A stretch of DNA of 46,369 nt from Prochlorococcus sp. AG-355-N18 (GTDB lineage Bacteria > Cyanobacteriota > Cyanobacteriia > PCC-6307 > Cyanobiaceae). Shown in pieces: positions 18,923 to 27,921 of the stretch. The translations under genes and the position numbers were made by a program. The notes beneath the pieces are model-generated. The model did no database searches. It was not told the origin of the DNA and saw only the letters and a program-made list of their open reading frames with translations. Numbering within the stretch: position 1 is the stretch's first letter; each line of letters begins with the position of its first letter. The DNA lies in the NCBI GenBank assembly GCA_003278535.1, contig QCEG01000010.1, positions 1 through 46,369 on the forward strand, written 5' to 3'.

Positions 18923-21028
18923 TTGGAACTTCCTTTAGACCATTTTCGTTTAATTGGCGTAAGCCCCTCAGCAACTTCTGAGGAAATATTAAGGGCGTTT
19001 CAATTGCGGTTAGATAAAACACCTGATGAAGGTTTTACTTATGAAGTTTTAACCCAAAGATCTGAGTTACTCCGCCTCACGGCTGATCTACTTACAGATC
19101 CAGAAAGCAGACGAGAGTACGAAAATTTGTTATTAAATGGGAATTCTGGATTAGATTTTTCCTCAAATAGAGAAGTAGCAGGATTAATACTTCTTTGGGA
19201 ATCAGGTTCACCAAAAGAAGCTTTTAAAATCACGAGAAAAGCATTGCAACCCCCACAAACTCCAGCTTTAGGAAGTAGTAGAGAAGCTGATTTAACATTA
19301 TTGGCTGCTTTAACAGCTAGAGATTCTGCAATTCAAGAACAACAGCTTAGATCCTATTCGAACGCGGCAGACTTTTTACATGAAGGTATACAACTTCTAC
19401 AAAGAATGGGAAAGCTTGGAGAAATAAGAAAAGAACTTGAAGAAGATTTGGTTGCTTTGCTTCCTTACAGAATCCTAGATCTACTTAGTAGGGATCTAAA
19501 TGATCAAGAGTCTCATAAAAAAGGCTTAAGTATGTTGGAAAATTTAATAATCAAAAGAGGTGGTTTAGAAGGTAACAATAAATATGAATATAAAGATTAT
19601 TTAAATCAGCAAGAGTTTGAAGCTTTTTTTCAACAAATTAAGTCATTTTTGACAGTGCAAGAACAGATTGATTTGTTTCTTGAATTACAAAAAAGAGGAT
19701 CATTAGAAGCAGGATTTTTAGCGTTTCTATCCTTAACAGCTATTGGTTTCTCTAGAAGAAAGCCGGAAAAATTATTTGAAGCGAGGAGAATTTTAAAGAA
19801 ACTCAATTTATCAGGTCTAGATTCGATGCCTCTAGTTGGTTGTTTAGATTTGCTTTTAGCTGATATTGACCAAGCCTCTGCAAGGTTTTCGAGTAGCTCT
19901 GATGAAAATTTACGAGATTGGCTTAATAATTATCCTGGGATTAGGTTAGAAGCGATATGCATTTTCTGTAAAAATTGGTTAGAGAATGATGTTTTAGTTG
20001 GGTATAGAGATATTAACTCAAAAGAGGTGGATTTAGATTCTTGGTTTGAAGATAGGGAAATTCAAGAATTTATTGAAAAATTAGAAAAGAAATCAAATAA
20101 ACTTGCAATTAGATCAAATCTTCAAAACCAACAAACTGAGAAGGAATCCTTCACAAAAACGACTGAAGATTTTGATAATTTATTGGGCAATATTGATGAA
20201 AGAAGATTACCTTGGCCTGGTGGCATAAAACAAGGTTATGAAAAGGTTGAGACCAAAGAAATCGAATTCAATGAGGAATACTTTAAGAGAAAACCAATAG
20301 AGTTTTATAATTTTTTAATTGAAAAAATTGCTGAATTAAAGTTTAGTTTTGGGGAATTCTTAAAGGATAAAGAGATAATTAATCGGTCGCCTTATTTAAT
20401 TTATATCTATGCTTTTTTGATCTTATTTGCATTTGGTATTGGTATTGGATTCTTAAGAAATAATTTAAAAAAATCAGTTCAGGACGAATCTATTGCTGAA
20501 AAACCTTTAATTGCAATAGATAAAAATCAAAAGCTTAGTGAGATAGATATTATTCAAGAAATAAAAAAAAATCCTTCAAGTAAATTGAATTCTATTTCGG
20601 AGAAATCTACTTCAATTATTTCCAATGAATTCAAAGAACTTAATACCCCTTCACCTTCTTTGGAAAATATTAGTAATTTAATTAATGGATGGCTTATTAG
20701 TAAAAGTAATTATTTAGCGGGAAAGAGTGAAATTAATCTTTCTAAAATTGTTAGTAAAGGTCTAATTAATCGAACAATCGAAGAAAGACAGAACGATATC
20801 AAGAAAGGAATTTATAAGGAGATTAATTCTCAAATACTTAAAATTGATTTGGAATCGCAAACTTCATCTCGGATAGTTGTTTTAGTAGAATTGAATTATC
20901 TAGAGAGGTTAGTAAAGAATTCTGGAGAATTTATTAATGAAACATCTTTAAATCCCCTCAAAGTTAAATATATTTTGGGCTTTTCAAATAAATCTTGGAA
21001 ATTGGTTGATTTCGTGAGCGGCTTGTAA
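18923..21028 (+). CDS. ftn2: Cell division protein Ftn2/ZipN (ARC6 homologue)
   Basis: Cyanobacterial Z-ring tether that binds FtsZ at the membrane. It has a J-domain-like N-terminus (DHFRLIGVSPSATSEEI and LLTDPESRREYENLL, about residues 6-70), a long helical middle, one membrane span at about residues 490-511 (YLIYIYAFLILFAFGIGIGF) and a C-terminal ARC6-like IMS domain from about 590 on. The J-domain lacks the HPD tripeptide, as in ARC6/Ftn2. It starts at TTG; the frame upstream closes at a stop 12 nt before. It heads a plus-strand run with ffh. Confidence 0.88.
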   Translation: MELPLDHFRLIGVSPSATSEEILRAFQLRLDKTPDEGFTYEVLTQRSELLRLTADLLTDPESRREYENLLLNGNSGLDFSSNREVAGLILLWESGSPKEAFKITRKALQPPQTPALGSSREADLTLLAALTARDSAIQEQQLRSYSNAADFLHEGIQLLQRMGKLGEIRKELEEDLVALLPYRILDLLSRDLNDQESHKKGLSMLENLIIKRGGLEGNNKYEYKDYLNQQEFEAFFQQIKSFLTVQEQIDLFLELQKRGSLEAGFLAFLSLTAIGFSRRKPEKLFEARRILKKLNLSGLDSMPLVGCLDLLLADIDQASARFSSSSDENLRDWLNNYPGIRLEAICIFCKNWLENDVLVGYRDINSKEVDLDSWFEDREIQEFIEKLEKKSNKLAIRSNLQNQQTEKESFTKTTEDFDNLLGNIDERRLPWPGGIKQGYEKVETKEIEFNEEYFKRKPIEFYNFLIEKIAELKFSFGEFLKDKEIINRSPYLIYIYAFLILFAFGIGIGFLRNNLKKSVQDESIAEKPLIAIDKNQKLSEIDIIQEIKKNPSSKLNSISEKSTSIISNEFKELNTPSPSLENISNLINGWLISKSNYLAGKSEINLSKIVSKGLINRTIEERQNDIKKGIYKEINSQILKIDLESQTSSRIVVLVELNYLERLVKNSGEFINETSLNPLKVKYILGFSNKSWKLVDFVSGL

Positions 21029-21075
21029 TTACAAACTTCAAGATCATCTATAATAATTAAAAATACTTTTTAATA

Positions 21076-22509
21076 ATGTTTGATGAACTCTCGTCACGCT
21101 TTGAAGACGCAGTAAAGGGTTTAAGAGGCGAAGCAAAAATTAGTGAAAATAATATAAACGATGCCTTAAAGGAGGTAAAAAGAGCACTCCTTGATGCAGA
21201 TGTTAGTTTGTCTGTGGTAAAAGAGTTTATATCAGATGTCAAAGATAAAGCTATTGGAGAAGAAGTAGTTAGGGGTGTAAACCCAGGTCAAAAATTTATT
21301 GAAGTTGTAAATAAAGAATTGATTAATATTATGGGGAATGAAAATTCTCCATTAAACGAAAATGAAAAAAGTCCTACAGTCATTTTGATGGCTGGACTTC
21401 AAGGAGCGGGTAAAACAACTGCAACAGGAAAATTAGGACTTTATTTAAAGGAAAAAAATAAAAAAGTTCTTTTGGTGGCTGCAGATATTTATCGACCAGC
21501 AGCTATAGAGCAGCTTAAAACATTGGGAAGTCAATATGAATTGGAAGTTTTTTCAGCTAAAGAAAAAAATAGCAAACCCGAAGAAATAGCAAAGGAAGCA
21601 TTGAATTTTGCTAGTGAAAATGATTTTAATTCGATAATTATTGATACCGCAGGAAGACTGCAAATTGATGATTCCATGATGAGTGAAATGGTTCGAATTA
21701 AAGAAGTTTCTAATCCTGATGAGGTTTTGCTAGTTGTTGATTCAATGATTGGGCAAGAAGCTGCAGACTTAACAAAATCATTTCATGAAAAAGTAGGAAT
21801 CACAGGGGCGATATTAACTAAGTTGGATGGTGACTCAAGAGGTGGAGCAGCTTTATCGATAAGAAAAATAAGTGGTAAACCAATCAAATTTATAGGTGTA
21901 GGTGAAAAAATAGAGGCATTGCAACCATTTCATCCAGAGAGAATGGCCAGCAGAATTTTAGGTATGGGAGATGTATTGACACTTGTTGAAAAAGCACAAA
22001 AAGAAGTTGAACTTGCTGATGCAGAAGCGATGCAAAAGAAACTTCAAGAAGCGACTTTTGATTTTAATGATTTTGTAAAGCAAATGAGATTAATTAAAAG
22101 GATGGGATCACTTGGTGGATTAATTAAATTGATTCCTGGAATGAATAAAATCGATGATGGGATGATAAAAGATGGAGAGGACCAACTTAAGAAAATAGAA
22201 TCTATGATCTCATCAATGACTCTTGAGGAAAAACAAAAACCTGAGGTTCTTGCTGCTCAGCCTTCAAGAAGACAAAGAATCGCTCAGGGTAGCGGTTATG
22301 AAGCAAAAGATGTAGATAAAGTATTAGCTGATTTTCAAAGAATGAGAGGATTTATGAAACAAATGTCGAACGGAGGAATGCCAGGAATGGGTGGAATGCC
22401 AGGGATGGGTGGAATGCCAGGAATGGGTGGAATCTCAGGAATGAGTGGTAATAAACCGATGAAAAAACAAAAAAATAATAAGAAGAAAAAAGGGTTTGCT
22501 GATTTATAG
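21076..22509 (+). CDS. ffh: Signal recognition particle protein Ffh
   Basis: SRP54 GTPase that binds signal peptides and 4.5S RNA and targets proteins to the membrane. The NG domain shows GLQGAGKTTATGKLG (P-loop, about residue 112), AADIYRPAAIEQL, IDTAGRLQID and TKLDGDSRGGAALS. The Met-rich M domain follows from about 320 (FVKQMRLIKRMGSLGGLIKLIPG). The C-terminus holds four near-perfect Gly-Met-Pro repeats and a Lys-rich tail. 477 aa is normal. ATG start, 47 nt after ftn2. The 4.5S RNA gene was not seen in the window. Confidence 0.96.
   Translation: MFDELSSRFEDAVKGLRGEAKISENNINDALKEVKRALLDADVSLSVVKEFISDVKDKAIGEEVVRGVNPGQKFIEVVNKELINIMGNENSPLNENEKSPTVILMAGLQGAGKTTATGKLGLYLKEKNKKVLLVAADIYRPAAIEQLKTLGSQYELEVFSAKEKNSKPEEIAKEALNFASENDFNSIIIDTAGRLQIDDSMMSEMVRIKEVSNPDEVLLVVDSMIGQEAADLTKSFHEKVGITGAILTKLDGDSRGGAALSIRKISGKPIKFIGVGEKIEALQPFHPERMASRILGMGDVLTLVEKAQKEVELADAEAMQKKLQEATFDFNDFVKQMRLIKRMGSLGGLIKLIPGMNKIDDGMIKDGEDQLKKIESMISSMTLEEKQKPEVLAAQPSRRQRIAQGSGYEAKDVDKVLADFQRMRGFMKQMSNGGMPGMGGMPGMGGMPGMGGISGMSGNKPMKKQKNNKKKKGFADL
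22375..22446 (+). repeat. 18-bp tandem repeat, 4 copies, inside ffh
   Basis: Four consecutive 18-bp units (22375, 22393, 22411, 22429) with the pattern GGAATGCCAGGAATGGGT. The first and third are identical, the second differs at one base and the fourth at three. They encode the repeated hexapeptide GMPGMG in the methionine-rich C-terminal tail of Ffh. The copy number could vary by slippage. Confidence 0.9.
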
Positions 22510-22563
22510 TTTCTAATTTTTTACCTTTCAATGATATTATTATTAAAAACAAATTAATTTAAG

Positions 22564-22908
22564 ATGATTAAACTGCGCCTTAAGCGCTTTGGAAAGAAAA
22601 AAGAGGCAAGTTTCAGAATTGTTGCATGCAATAGTACTTCCAGAAGAGATGGTAGACCTTTAGAAGAACTTGGTTTTTATAACCCAAGAACTAAAGAAAC
22701 CAGGCTTGACACAGAAGCTTTAAGAACAAGACTTACTCAGGGTGCTCAGCCAACTGATGTTGTGAGATCTTTATTAGAGAAAGGCGGTTTATTAGAAAAA
22801 AAAGAAAGACCTTCTATCGCAATTGGTAAAGCAAAGTTAGAGAAGGAAAAATTAGCCAAGGCTAAAACTAAAGACGACGAAAATGATACAAGTAAAGCTG
22901 AAAGCTAG
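22564..22908 (+). CDS. rpsP: 30S ribosomal protein S16
   Basis: Small-subunit ribosomal protein S16, needed for 30S assembly. The start [20 protein letters not shown] and [19 protein letters not shown] are diagnostic. The core is about 80 residues and a charged Lys/Glu-rich tail extends it to 114 aa. The stop codon is followed in frame by six sense codons that repeat the end of the tail (SNEAES) and a second stop at 22929, so the tail may recently have been shortened. ATG start, 54 nt after ffh, an arrangement common in bacteria (ffh-rpsP). Confidence 0.96.
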   Translation: MIKLRLKRFGKKKEASFRIVACNSTSRRDGRPLEELGFYNPRTKETRLDTEALRTRLTQGAQPTDVVRSLLEKGGLLEKKERPSIAIGKAKLEKEKLAKAKTKDDENDTSKAES

Positions 22909-22959
22909 AGTAATGAAGCTGAAAGCTAGTGATTTGATAAATTTTTATTCAATAACTAG

Positions 22960-23916
22960 ATGAAGGAAGTTTCCAAAACTGGTCACTTCAAAATAGACTT
23001 GCCAAGCTCTGATGCTGCTACCGCATTATCAGGGCCAGGCAATTCTTTCTTAAAAAAGTTTGAGTCCTTAACAGGAGTTTCTTTAACAATAAGAGGTCTA
23101 CAACTTGAGATGAACGGTGTTATATCCAAAATTGAGAGAGCCTCAGCATTAGTAGAGCTAACCAGACCCATTTGGGAACAAGGGTTAGAAGTTCCAGAGG
23201 TAGATCTTAAAGCGGCTTTAAGTTCTCTAAATATGGGAGAGTCATCTTCACATGCTGAACTTGGGAAAAAAGTTCTTGCGCGTTCCAAAGAAGGAAGATA
23301 TTTAAGACCAAGAACTATAAGGCAAAAAGAATATGTTGAATCAATTGAAAACTTTGATCTTACATTCGCGATTGGTCCAGCTGGAACTGGTAAGACATTT
23401 TTAGCAACTGTTTGCGCGGCACGATTATTGAACGAGAAAAAAATTGAAAAAATTGTTTTAACCAGACCAGCTGTAGAAGCTGGTGAAAGTTTGGGATTTT
23501 TACCTGGTGATTTACAACAAAAAGTAGATCCGTATTTAAGACCTCTTTTTGATTCTTTACATAGTATTTTTGGGTTTGATAGAACAAATTCGTTAATCGA
23601 TAAGGGAATTATTGAAGTTGCACCGTTAGCATTTATGAGAGGCAGAACCTTAGATAACTCAATGGTTATCCTAGATGAAGCACAAAATACTACTTGCTCT
23701 CAAATGAGAATGTTTTTAACCAGATTGGGTGATAGATCAAAAATGGTTGTAAACGGAGATATTACACAAATTGATTTAAAAAAAGATCAGGAAAGTGGCC
23801 TCATCGAAGCATCGAGAATTTTCTCTGAAACTCCAGGTATAAAATTTTGTTATTTAACTGTTGAAGATGTAGTTCGTCATCCTTTAGTTCAGAAAATTAT
23901 TGAGGCTTATCAATAA
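22960..23916 (+). CDS. PhoH-family ATPase
   Basis: PhoH-like NTPase of 318 aa. The nucleotide domain carries FAIGPAGTGKTFLATVCAA (Walker A, about residue 137), TRPAVEAGESLGFLPGDL, DPYLRPLFDSL and VILDEAQNTT (Walker B). NGDITQIDL and DVVRHPLVQKI complete the PhoH block. An N-terminal KH-like part (about 20-70) precedes it. The family is linked to RNA metabolism and ribosome processing with YbeY, and its name from phosphate starvation does not imply that regulation here. ATG start. It sits downstream of rpsP in the same orientation. Confidence 0.92.
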   Translation: MKEVSKTGHFKIDLPSSDAATALSGPGNSFLKKFESLTGVSLTIRGLQLEMNGVISKIERASALVELTRPIWEQGLEVPEVDLKAALSSLNMGESSSHAELGKKVLARSKEGRYLRPRTIRQKEYVESIENFDLTFAIGPAGTGKTFLATVCAARLLNEKKIEKIVLTRPAVEAGESLGFLPGDLQQKVDPYLRPLFDSLHSIFGFDRTNSLIDKGIIEVAPLAFMRGRTLDNSMVILDEAQNTTCSQMRMFLTRLGDRSKMVVNGDITQIDLKKDQESGLIEASRIFSETPGIKFCYLTVEDVVRHPLVQKIIEAYQ

Positions 23917-23989
23917 CTTTATAACTCTGGAGATCCGTACCCTGAAATTTTAAAAATCTAGTAGAATAAAATCGTATTTAAAAAAGAAA

Positions 23990-24727
23990 ATGCCAGCAAG
24001 TAGTAATTTCAATCAAGCTATTCGTGAAGCTCAAACTAGTTCAATTGTTGGACCTAATGTTGTTCAAAAAGCTTTACCTTACGTAGGTGGAGGTATGGTT
24101 CTAACTTCTTTAGGCGTTTTAGCAGGTGTATCACTCATAGAAACAAATCCTGGGCTTTTCCAGCCTCTCTCAATAGTTGCATTAATTGCAGAATTAATTT
24201 TGTTTTTTATAGCCACAAGTGCTGCAAATAATGCAAATAATGCAAAGGCTTTGCCTTTATTAACAGGCTTTAGCTTGTTAACGGGATTCACCTTAAGTGG
24301 AATAGTTGCTTTAGCAATAGGGACAATTGGTATTGGTTCTGTTGGAACAGCTGCCTTGGCTACAGGTATAACTTTCGTTATTGCTTCTTATACTGGCCAA
24401 AGAATGAGTGATAGTGTTGGTCAAGCACTTAGTGGGGTAGTTGGTCTTGGGTTGATAGGACTGCTTATAGCAATGTTTGTCCAATTAATTGGAGGATTCT
24501 TTGCTCCCGGAGTTTTTGGAGGTTCAGGACTCGAATTGATAATTGCAGGATTTGGAACTGTCTTATTCGTTGCAATGTCATTTGTAGATTTCTATACAAT
24601 GCCAAGAAGATATAACGATGATCAATATCTTGCAGGGGCTTTAGGTATGTATCTAACTTATATAAATCTTTTTGTTTTTATATTGAGATTAATGATTGCA
24701 CTACAAGGCGGTGGAAGAAGAGACTAA
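23990..24727 (+). CDS. Bax inhibitor-1/YccA-family membrane protein
   Basis: Integral membrane protein of 245 aa with about seven hydrophobic helices from residue 30 onward. Family-like segments include ALPLLTGFSLLTGFTLSGIV, ALATGITFVIASYTGQR, FVAMSFVDFYTMPRRY and LGMYLTYINLFVFILRLM near the C-terminus, which match the BI-1 order. Bacterial members are pH-sensitive calcium leak channels or FtsH modulators (YccA), and the specific role here is unknown. ATG start, 73 nt after phoH. A strong hairpin terminator follows 24 nt after its stop. Confidence 0.82.
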   Translation: MPASSNFNQAIREAQTSSIVGPNVVQKALPYVGGGMVLTSLGVLAGVSLIETNPGLFQPLSIVALIAELILFFIATSAANNANNAKALPLLTGFSLLTGFTLSGIVALAIGTIGIGSVGTAALATGITFVIASYTGQRMSDSVGQALSGVVGLGLIGLLIAMFVQLIGGFFAPGVFGGSGLELIIAGFGTVLFVAMSFVDFYTMPRRYNDDQYLAGALGMYLTYINLFVFILRLMIALQGGGRRD

Positions 24728-24751
24728 ACACATTTCGTAAATAGCTAACCT

Positions 24752-24780
24752 AAAGCGTAGATTTGTTTCTACGCTTTTTT
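24752..24780 (+). terminator. Rho-independent terminator after the BI-1-like gene
   Basis: A perfect 10-bp stem, AAAGCGTAGA paired with TCTACGCTTT, with a 6-nt loop, followed by a T-run (24775-24780). It lies after the plus-strand BI-1-like gene and ends at the stop of the convergent minus-strand gene, so it may serve both directions. Confidence 0.85.
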
Positions 24781-25306
24781 AATGGGCGATATCAAGAATT
24801 TGTTTTTTTATAAATTCCTTTTGCTCTGAGTCATACTTTACTGAATTATCAAAACTATTGCCCATATGATCTAAGTCTCTAAGGACTTGATTAACAGACT
24901 TTTTAACTGACTTAGTTTCTAGCAGCCTTAAAATAGCCTTACATCTATCTGAAATGTTTTCTGATGTTATCTCATATTCATGATTATTATCTCTTCGATG
25001 AATAATAATTTGAGCGGAACTCATTATTAAATTTTTTACTACTATTTCTGTTACAGCATCACCACCTTCGTTCAGTTTGTAAATTAGTGAAAAAGGAAGT
25101 TTTTCTAACAAAAAACAATCTTTATCTGATAGAGCATATGCAAAAAATCCTCTAAGTCCATTTCTTGTTTTAGTTAGCTCTGCGATTCTATCTGCTAAAA
25201 CCTCTTCGCTGAGTAAATCTTCACCCCACTCTTTGCACCATTGTGCGGATATGTTTATTGCTTGCGTGAACGAAGCTTCTTTTAAATTTATGGTTTTTTT
25301 TTCCAT
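24779..25306 (-). CDS. Conserved hypothetical protein (175 aa)
   Basis: I do not recognise a named family. The soluble 175-residue protein has no membrane span or signal peptide. An N-terminal helical part (residues 5-50) is followed by a region with alternating hydrophobic strands (GLRGFFAYALSDKD, LPFSLIYKLNEGGDAVTEIV, AQIIIHRRDNNHEYEITSEN) and a charged helical C-terminus (NQVLRDLDHMG). Balanced amino-acid use and a clean ATG support a real gene. It is flanked by the terminator and by era, to which it is divergent (38 nt apart). A cyanobacteria-specific protein is likely. Confidence 0.75.
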   Translation of the reverse strand: MEKKTINLKEASFTQAINISAQWCKEWGEDLLSEEVLADRIAELTKTRNGLRGFFAYALSDKDCFLLEKLPFSLIYKLNEGGDAVTEIVVKNLIMSSAQIIIHRRDNNHEYEITSENISDRCKAILRLLETKSVKKSVNQVLRDLDHMGNSFDNSVKYDSEQKEFIKKQILDIAH

Positions 25307-25344
25307 TTTTGATCAGAATTTTATTATTGATGCATTAAAAGTCT

Positions 25345-26257
25345 TTGGCCAATTATAGATCTGGGTTTGTAACTTTACTAGGAAGGCCAAATGTGGGTAA
25401 ATCTACTTTAATAAATAAATTGATTGGAGACAAAATAACAATTACTTCTCCAATAGCGCAAACTACTAGAAATAAATTAAAAGGAATACTTACTACAGAC
25501 AATGGGCAAATAATATTTGTGGATACGCCAGGTGTTCATAAACCTCATCATCGACTTGGAGAGATATTAGTAAAAAAACGCAAAATCTGCAATTAATGGA
25601 GTTGATATGGTAATTTTTGTAATTGATTCAAGTGAAAAACCTGGTAGAGGTGATGAATATATTTTGAACTTTCTACTAGCAAATAAAACTGAGTTTATTG
25701 TTGCATTAAATAAGTGGGATTTGGTTAATAAAGAATTTAGGAATTTACGATTAAATCAATATAGAAGATTTTTTGGAATTAATAGAAACTTTCAAGTTGT
25801 AAGTGCTTCTCAAGGAGAAGGATGTTCTGAACTAGTGGATTTGGCTCTTAATTTTCTTCCTGAGGGACCAAAACTTTATGGCGAAGAGACTATTTGCGAC
25901 CAACCATTAGATAACTTATTATCTGATTTAGTAAGAGAACAGGTATTAAAAAATACAAGAGAAGAAGTACCTCATAGTATCGCAGTAAAGATAGAAAAGA
26001 GAGAGAAAATGAAAAGGAAAAATGGAAAAGTTTTTACGGCTATTTTGGCTACTATTATTGTTGAAAGGTCCACTCAAAAAGGCATTCTTATTGGAAAGAA
26101 AGGTTCAATGTTAAAAATGATTGGTCAGTCAGCAAGGTCAAATATGTCAAAATTAATTGATGGTCCAGTTCACCTAGAGTTGTTTGTGAAAGTTGTTCCA
26201 AATTGGAGAAAAAAAGAATCAAGGTTAATTGAGTTTGGTTTTGAGGAAGAATTCTAG
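25345..26257 (+). pseudogene. era: GTPase Era, interrupted by a +1 frameshift
   Basis: Ribosome-assembly GTPase that binds 16S rRNA. The first part (TTG start at 25345) has [24 protein letters not shown] and [19 protein letters not shown], then runs out of frame and stops at 25596. The second frame continues exactly where expected ([29 protein letters not shown]) through the KH domain (GILIGKKGSMLKMIGQSAR). Removing one A from the seven-A run at 25572-25578 restores one continuous protein of about 303 aa, the usual Era size. Era is normally essential, so this may be a sequencing indel or a frame restored by slippage. It abuts trmD with no gap. Confidence 0.9.
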
Positions 26258-27478
26258 ATGAGTGGTTTTAATTTTGATGTAATTACATTGTTCCCTAAAG
26301 CTTTTGAATTAATAAATAATTTAGGGGTCATAACAAGAGCTCTAGATAAGAATTTGATCGATGTAAATTTGCATGATTTAAGAGAATATGGAGAAGGTTC
26401 TTACAGACAAGTAGACGATAAGCCTTATGGAGGAGGAGCAGGTATGGTATTAAAACCTGAACCTATTTATAAGGCATATGAATCAATTAGAAAATCTCCT
26501 AAAAGTAAAACTTTGCTGATGACCCCTCAGGGTAAAGTTTTAAAGCAAAAGGATCTTGCGCGGTGGTCCACTTTGGATCAAATAATAATTATTTGTGGTC
26601 AATATGAAGGTTTTGATGAAAGGATTAGATGTTTGGCTGATGAAGAGATATCGATAGGCGATTATGTACTTTCTGGAGGTGAAATACCTGCTATATCAAT
26701 AATTAATGGTTTGACTAGGTTATTACGAGGGACTCTTGGTGATCCAGACTCCTTAGTCGATGAGAGTCATAATTCCTCTTTATTAGAATATCCTCAATAT
26801 ACAAGGCCTTTAACTTTCAAAGATATGAAAGTCCCAGATATTTTAGTAAGCGGTAATCATGAAGAGATTAAATCGTGGAGAAGAAGAAAAAGTTTTGAAA
26901 GAACATTGGAGAGAAGAAGTGACTTAATTTCAAATGAAAACTACAAAAAATCCCCACAAAGTAAGAGAATAATAAAAGAAAATAATCAATTCATGAAATT
27001 TAGAATAGGCAATGGATACGATATTCACAGGCTAGTAGAGGATAGAGATTTAATTATTGGAGGTGTAAAATTGCATCACCCTGAAAGTTTAGGATTAGAT
27101 GGGCATAGTGATGCTGATGTTTTAAGTCACTCAATAATGGATGCATTATTGGGAGCTCTTTCGTTGGGCGACATAGGAAAGTATTTCCCCCCATCTGATG
27201 AAAAATGGAAAAATGCTGATAGTTTGTTTTTGTTATCAAAAGTAATTGACTTGATAAGACAAGATGGTTGGGAAATAAATAATATTGATAGTGTTCTTGT
27301 TGCTGAAAGGCCAAAAATCATGCCACATATAAAACTAATGAAAAAAAACATTTCTGAAATTTTAAATATTGAAGAAAATTTAATTGGGATTAAAGCAACC
27401 ACGAATGAAAAATTGGGTCCAGAAGGGAGAGAAGAGGGTATAAGTTGCCATTCAGTAGTTCTTCTTGAGAAAAAATGA
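26258..27478 (+). CDS. trmD-ispF: TrmD-IspF fused ORF (tRNA m1G37 methyltransferase + MECDP synthase)
   Basis: One 406-codon frame with two complete enzymes. Residues 1-about 225 are TrmD, which methylates G37 of tRNAs through a SAM trefoil knot ([39 protein letters not shown]). Residues 246-406 are IspF of the plastid-type isoprenoid pathway, which cyclises CDP-ME-phosphate ([26 protein letters not shown] and [14 protein letters not shown] with zinc and active-site residues). An ATG at 26993 begins IspF in frame, and IspF from there has a normal length of 161 aa. The linker (225-245) is a Lys/Asn-rich tail. So either a true fusion, or a trmD whose stop has been lost with ispF still able to start internally. 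Confidence 0.9.
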   Translation: MSGFNFDVITLFPKAFELINNLGVITRALDKNLIDVNLHDLREYGEGSYRQVDDKPYGGGAGMVLKPEPIYKAYESIRKSPKSKTLLMTPQGKVLKQKDLARWSTLDQIIIICGQYEGFDERIRCLADEEISIGDYVLSGGEIPAISIINGLTRLLRGTLGDPDSLVDESHNSSLLEYPQYTRPLTFKDMKVPDILVSGNHEEIKSWRRRKSFERTLERRSDLISNENYKKSPQSKRIIKENNQFMKFRIGNGYDIHRLVEDRDLIIGGVKLHHPESLGLDGHSDADVLSHSIMDALLGALSLGDIGKYFPPSDEKWKNADSLFLLSKVIDLIRQDGWEINNIDSVLVAERPKIMPHIKLMKKNISEILNIEENLIGIKATTNEKLGPEGREEGISCHSVVLLEKK

Positions 27479-27921
27479 GATTAAATTTAAATTTGAAAAA
27501 AAAAATTCAAAGATTTTGTTTATTATTAATTTGCTTAGTAGTTTTAATTTTTCAATCTGATATTCCCAATTTAAAAGCTCTTACAATGGATAATTTTCAA
27601 AGTGAAATGGTCATAGAGGAATTAAGACTTAAAGTACCTGCTGATGTAAAAGCAGCTTGGCTAAATGCGGAAAAAGAAATATGGGAGCCTTGGTTATCTT
27701 CTCAAGATGGTTTTTTGGGTAGACAATTATTTTGGGATAAAGAAAAAGAAGAAGCTTTAATATTAGTAAATTGGAAAAGTAAGAAATTATGGAAAGGCAT
27801 ACCAATGTCAGAAGTAAATGTAGTTCAACAAAAATTTGAAGATAATGTTAAAGCTGCTCTAAATGTAGGCGATAATCCTTTTGAATTGATTTATGAGGGA
27901 GAATTAGATAAACAAAGATGA
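27475..27921 (+). CDS. TIGR03792-like small exported or anchored protein
   Basis: A 148-aa protein with an N-terminal hydrophobic stretch ([18 protein letters not shown], about residues 13-30), then a compact domain ([56 protein letters not shown]) like the cyanobacterial TIGR03792 family, which has a dimeric alpha-beta barrel monooxygenase-like fold. The function is unknown and the family call is from memory of its motifs. Its ATG overlaps the stop of the preceding ORF (ATGA), and its TGA overlaps the larB start, so the three are translationally coupled. Confidence 0.65.
   Translation: MRLNLNLKKKIQRFCLLLICLVVLIFQSDIPNLKALTMDNFQSEMVIEELRLKVPADVKAAWLNAEKEIWEPWLSSQDGFLGRQLFWDKEKEEALILVNWKSKKLWKGIPMSEVNVVQQKFEDNVKAALNVGDNPFELIYEGELDKQR

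Noticed and set aside
20240..20300. A second J-domain or kinase-like motif in Ftn2
   Set aside because: I could not find a consistent motif; the region is a charged linker before the membrane span.
22352..22552. Minus-strand 66-aa ORF with a Phe-Leu-Ala-Phe-His repeat
   Set aside because: It is the complement of the Ffh GMPGMG repeat; the apparent repeat protein is an artefact.
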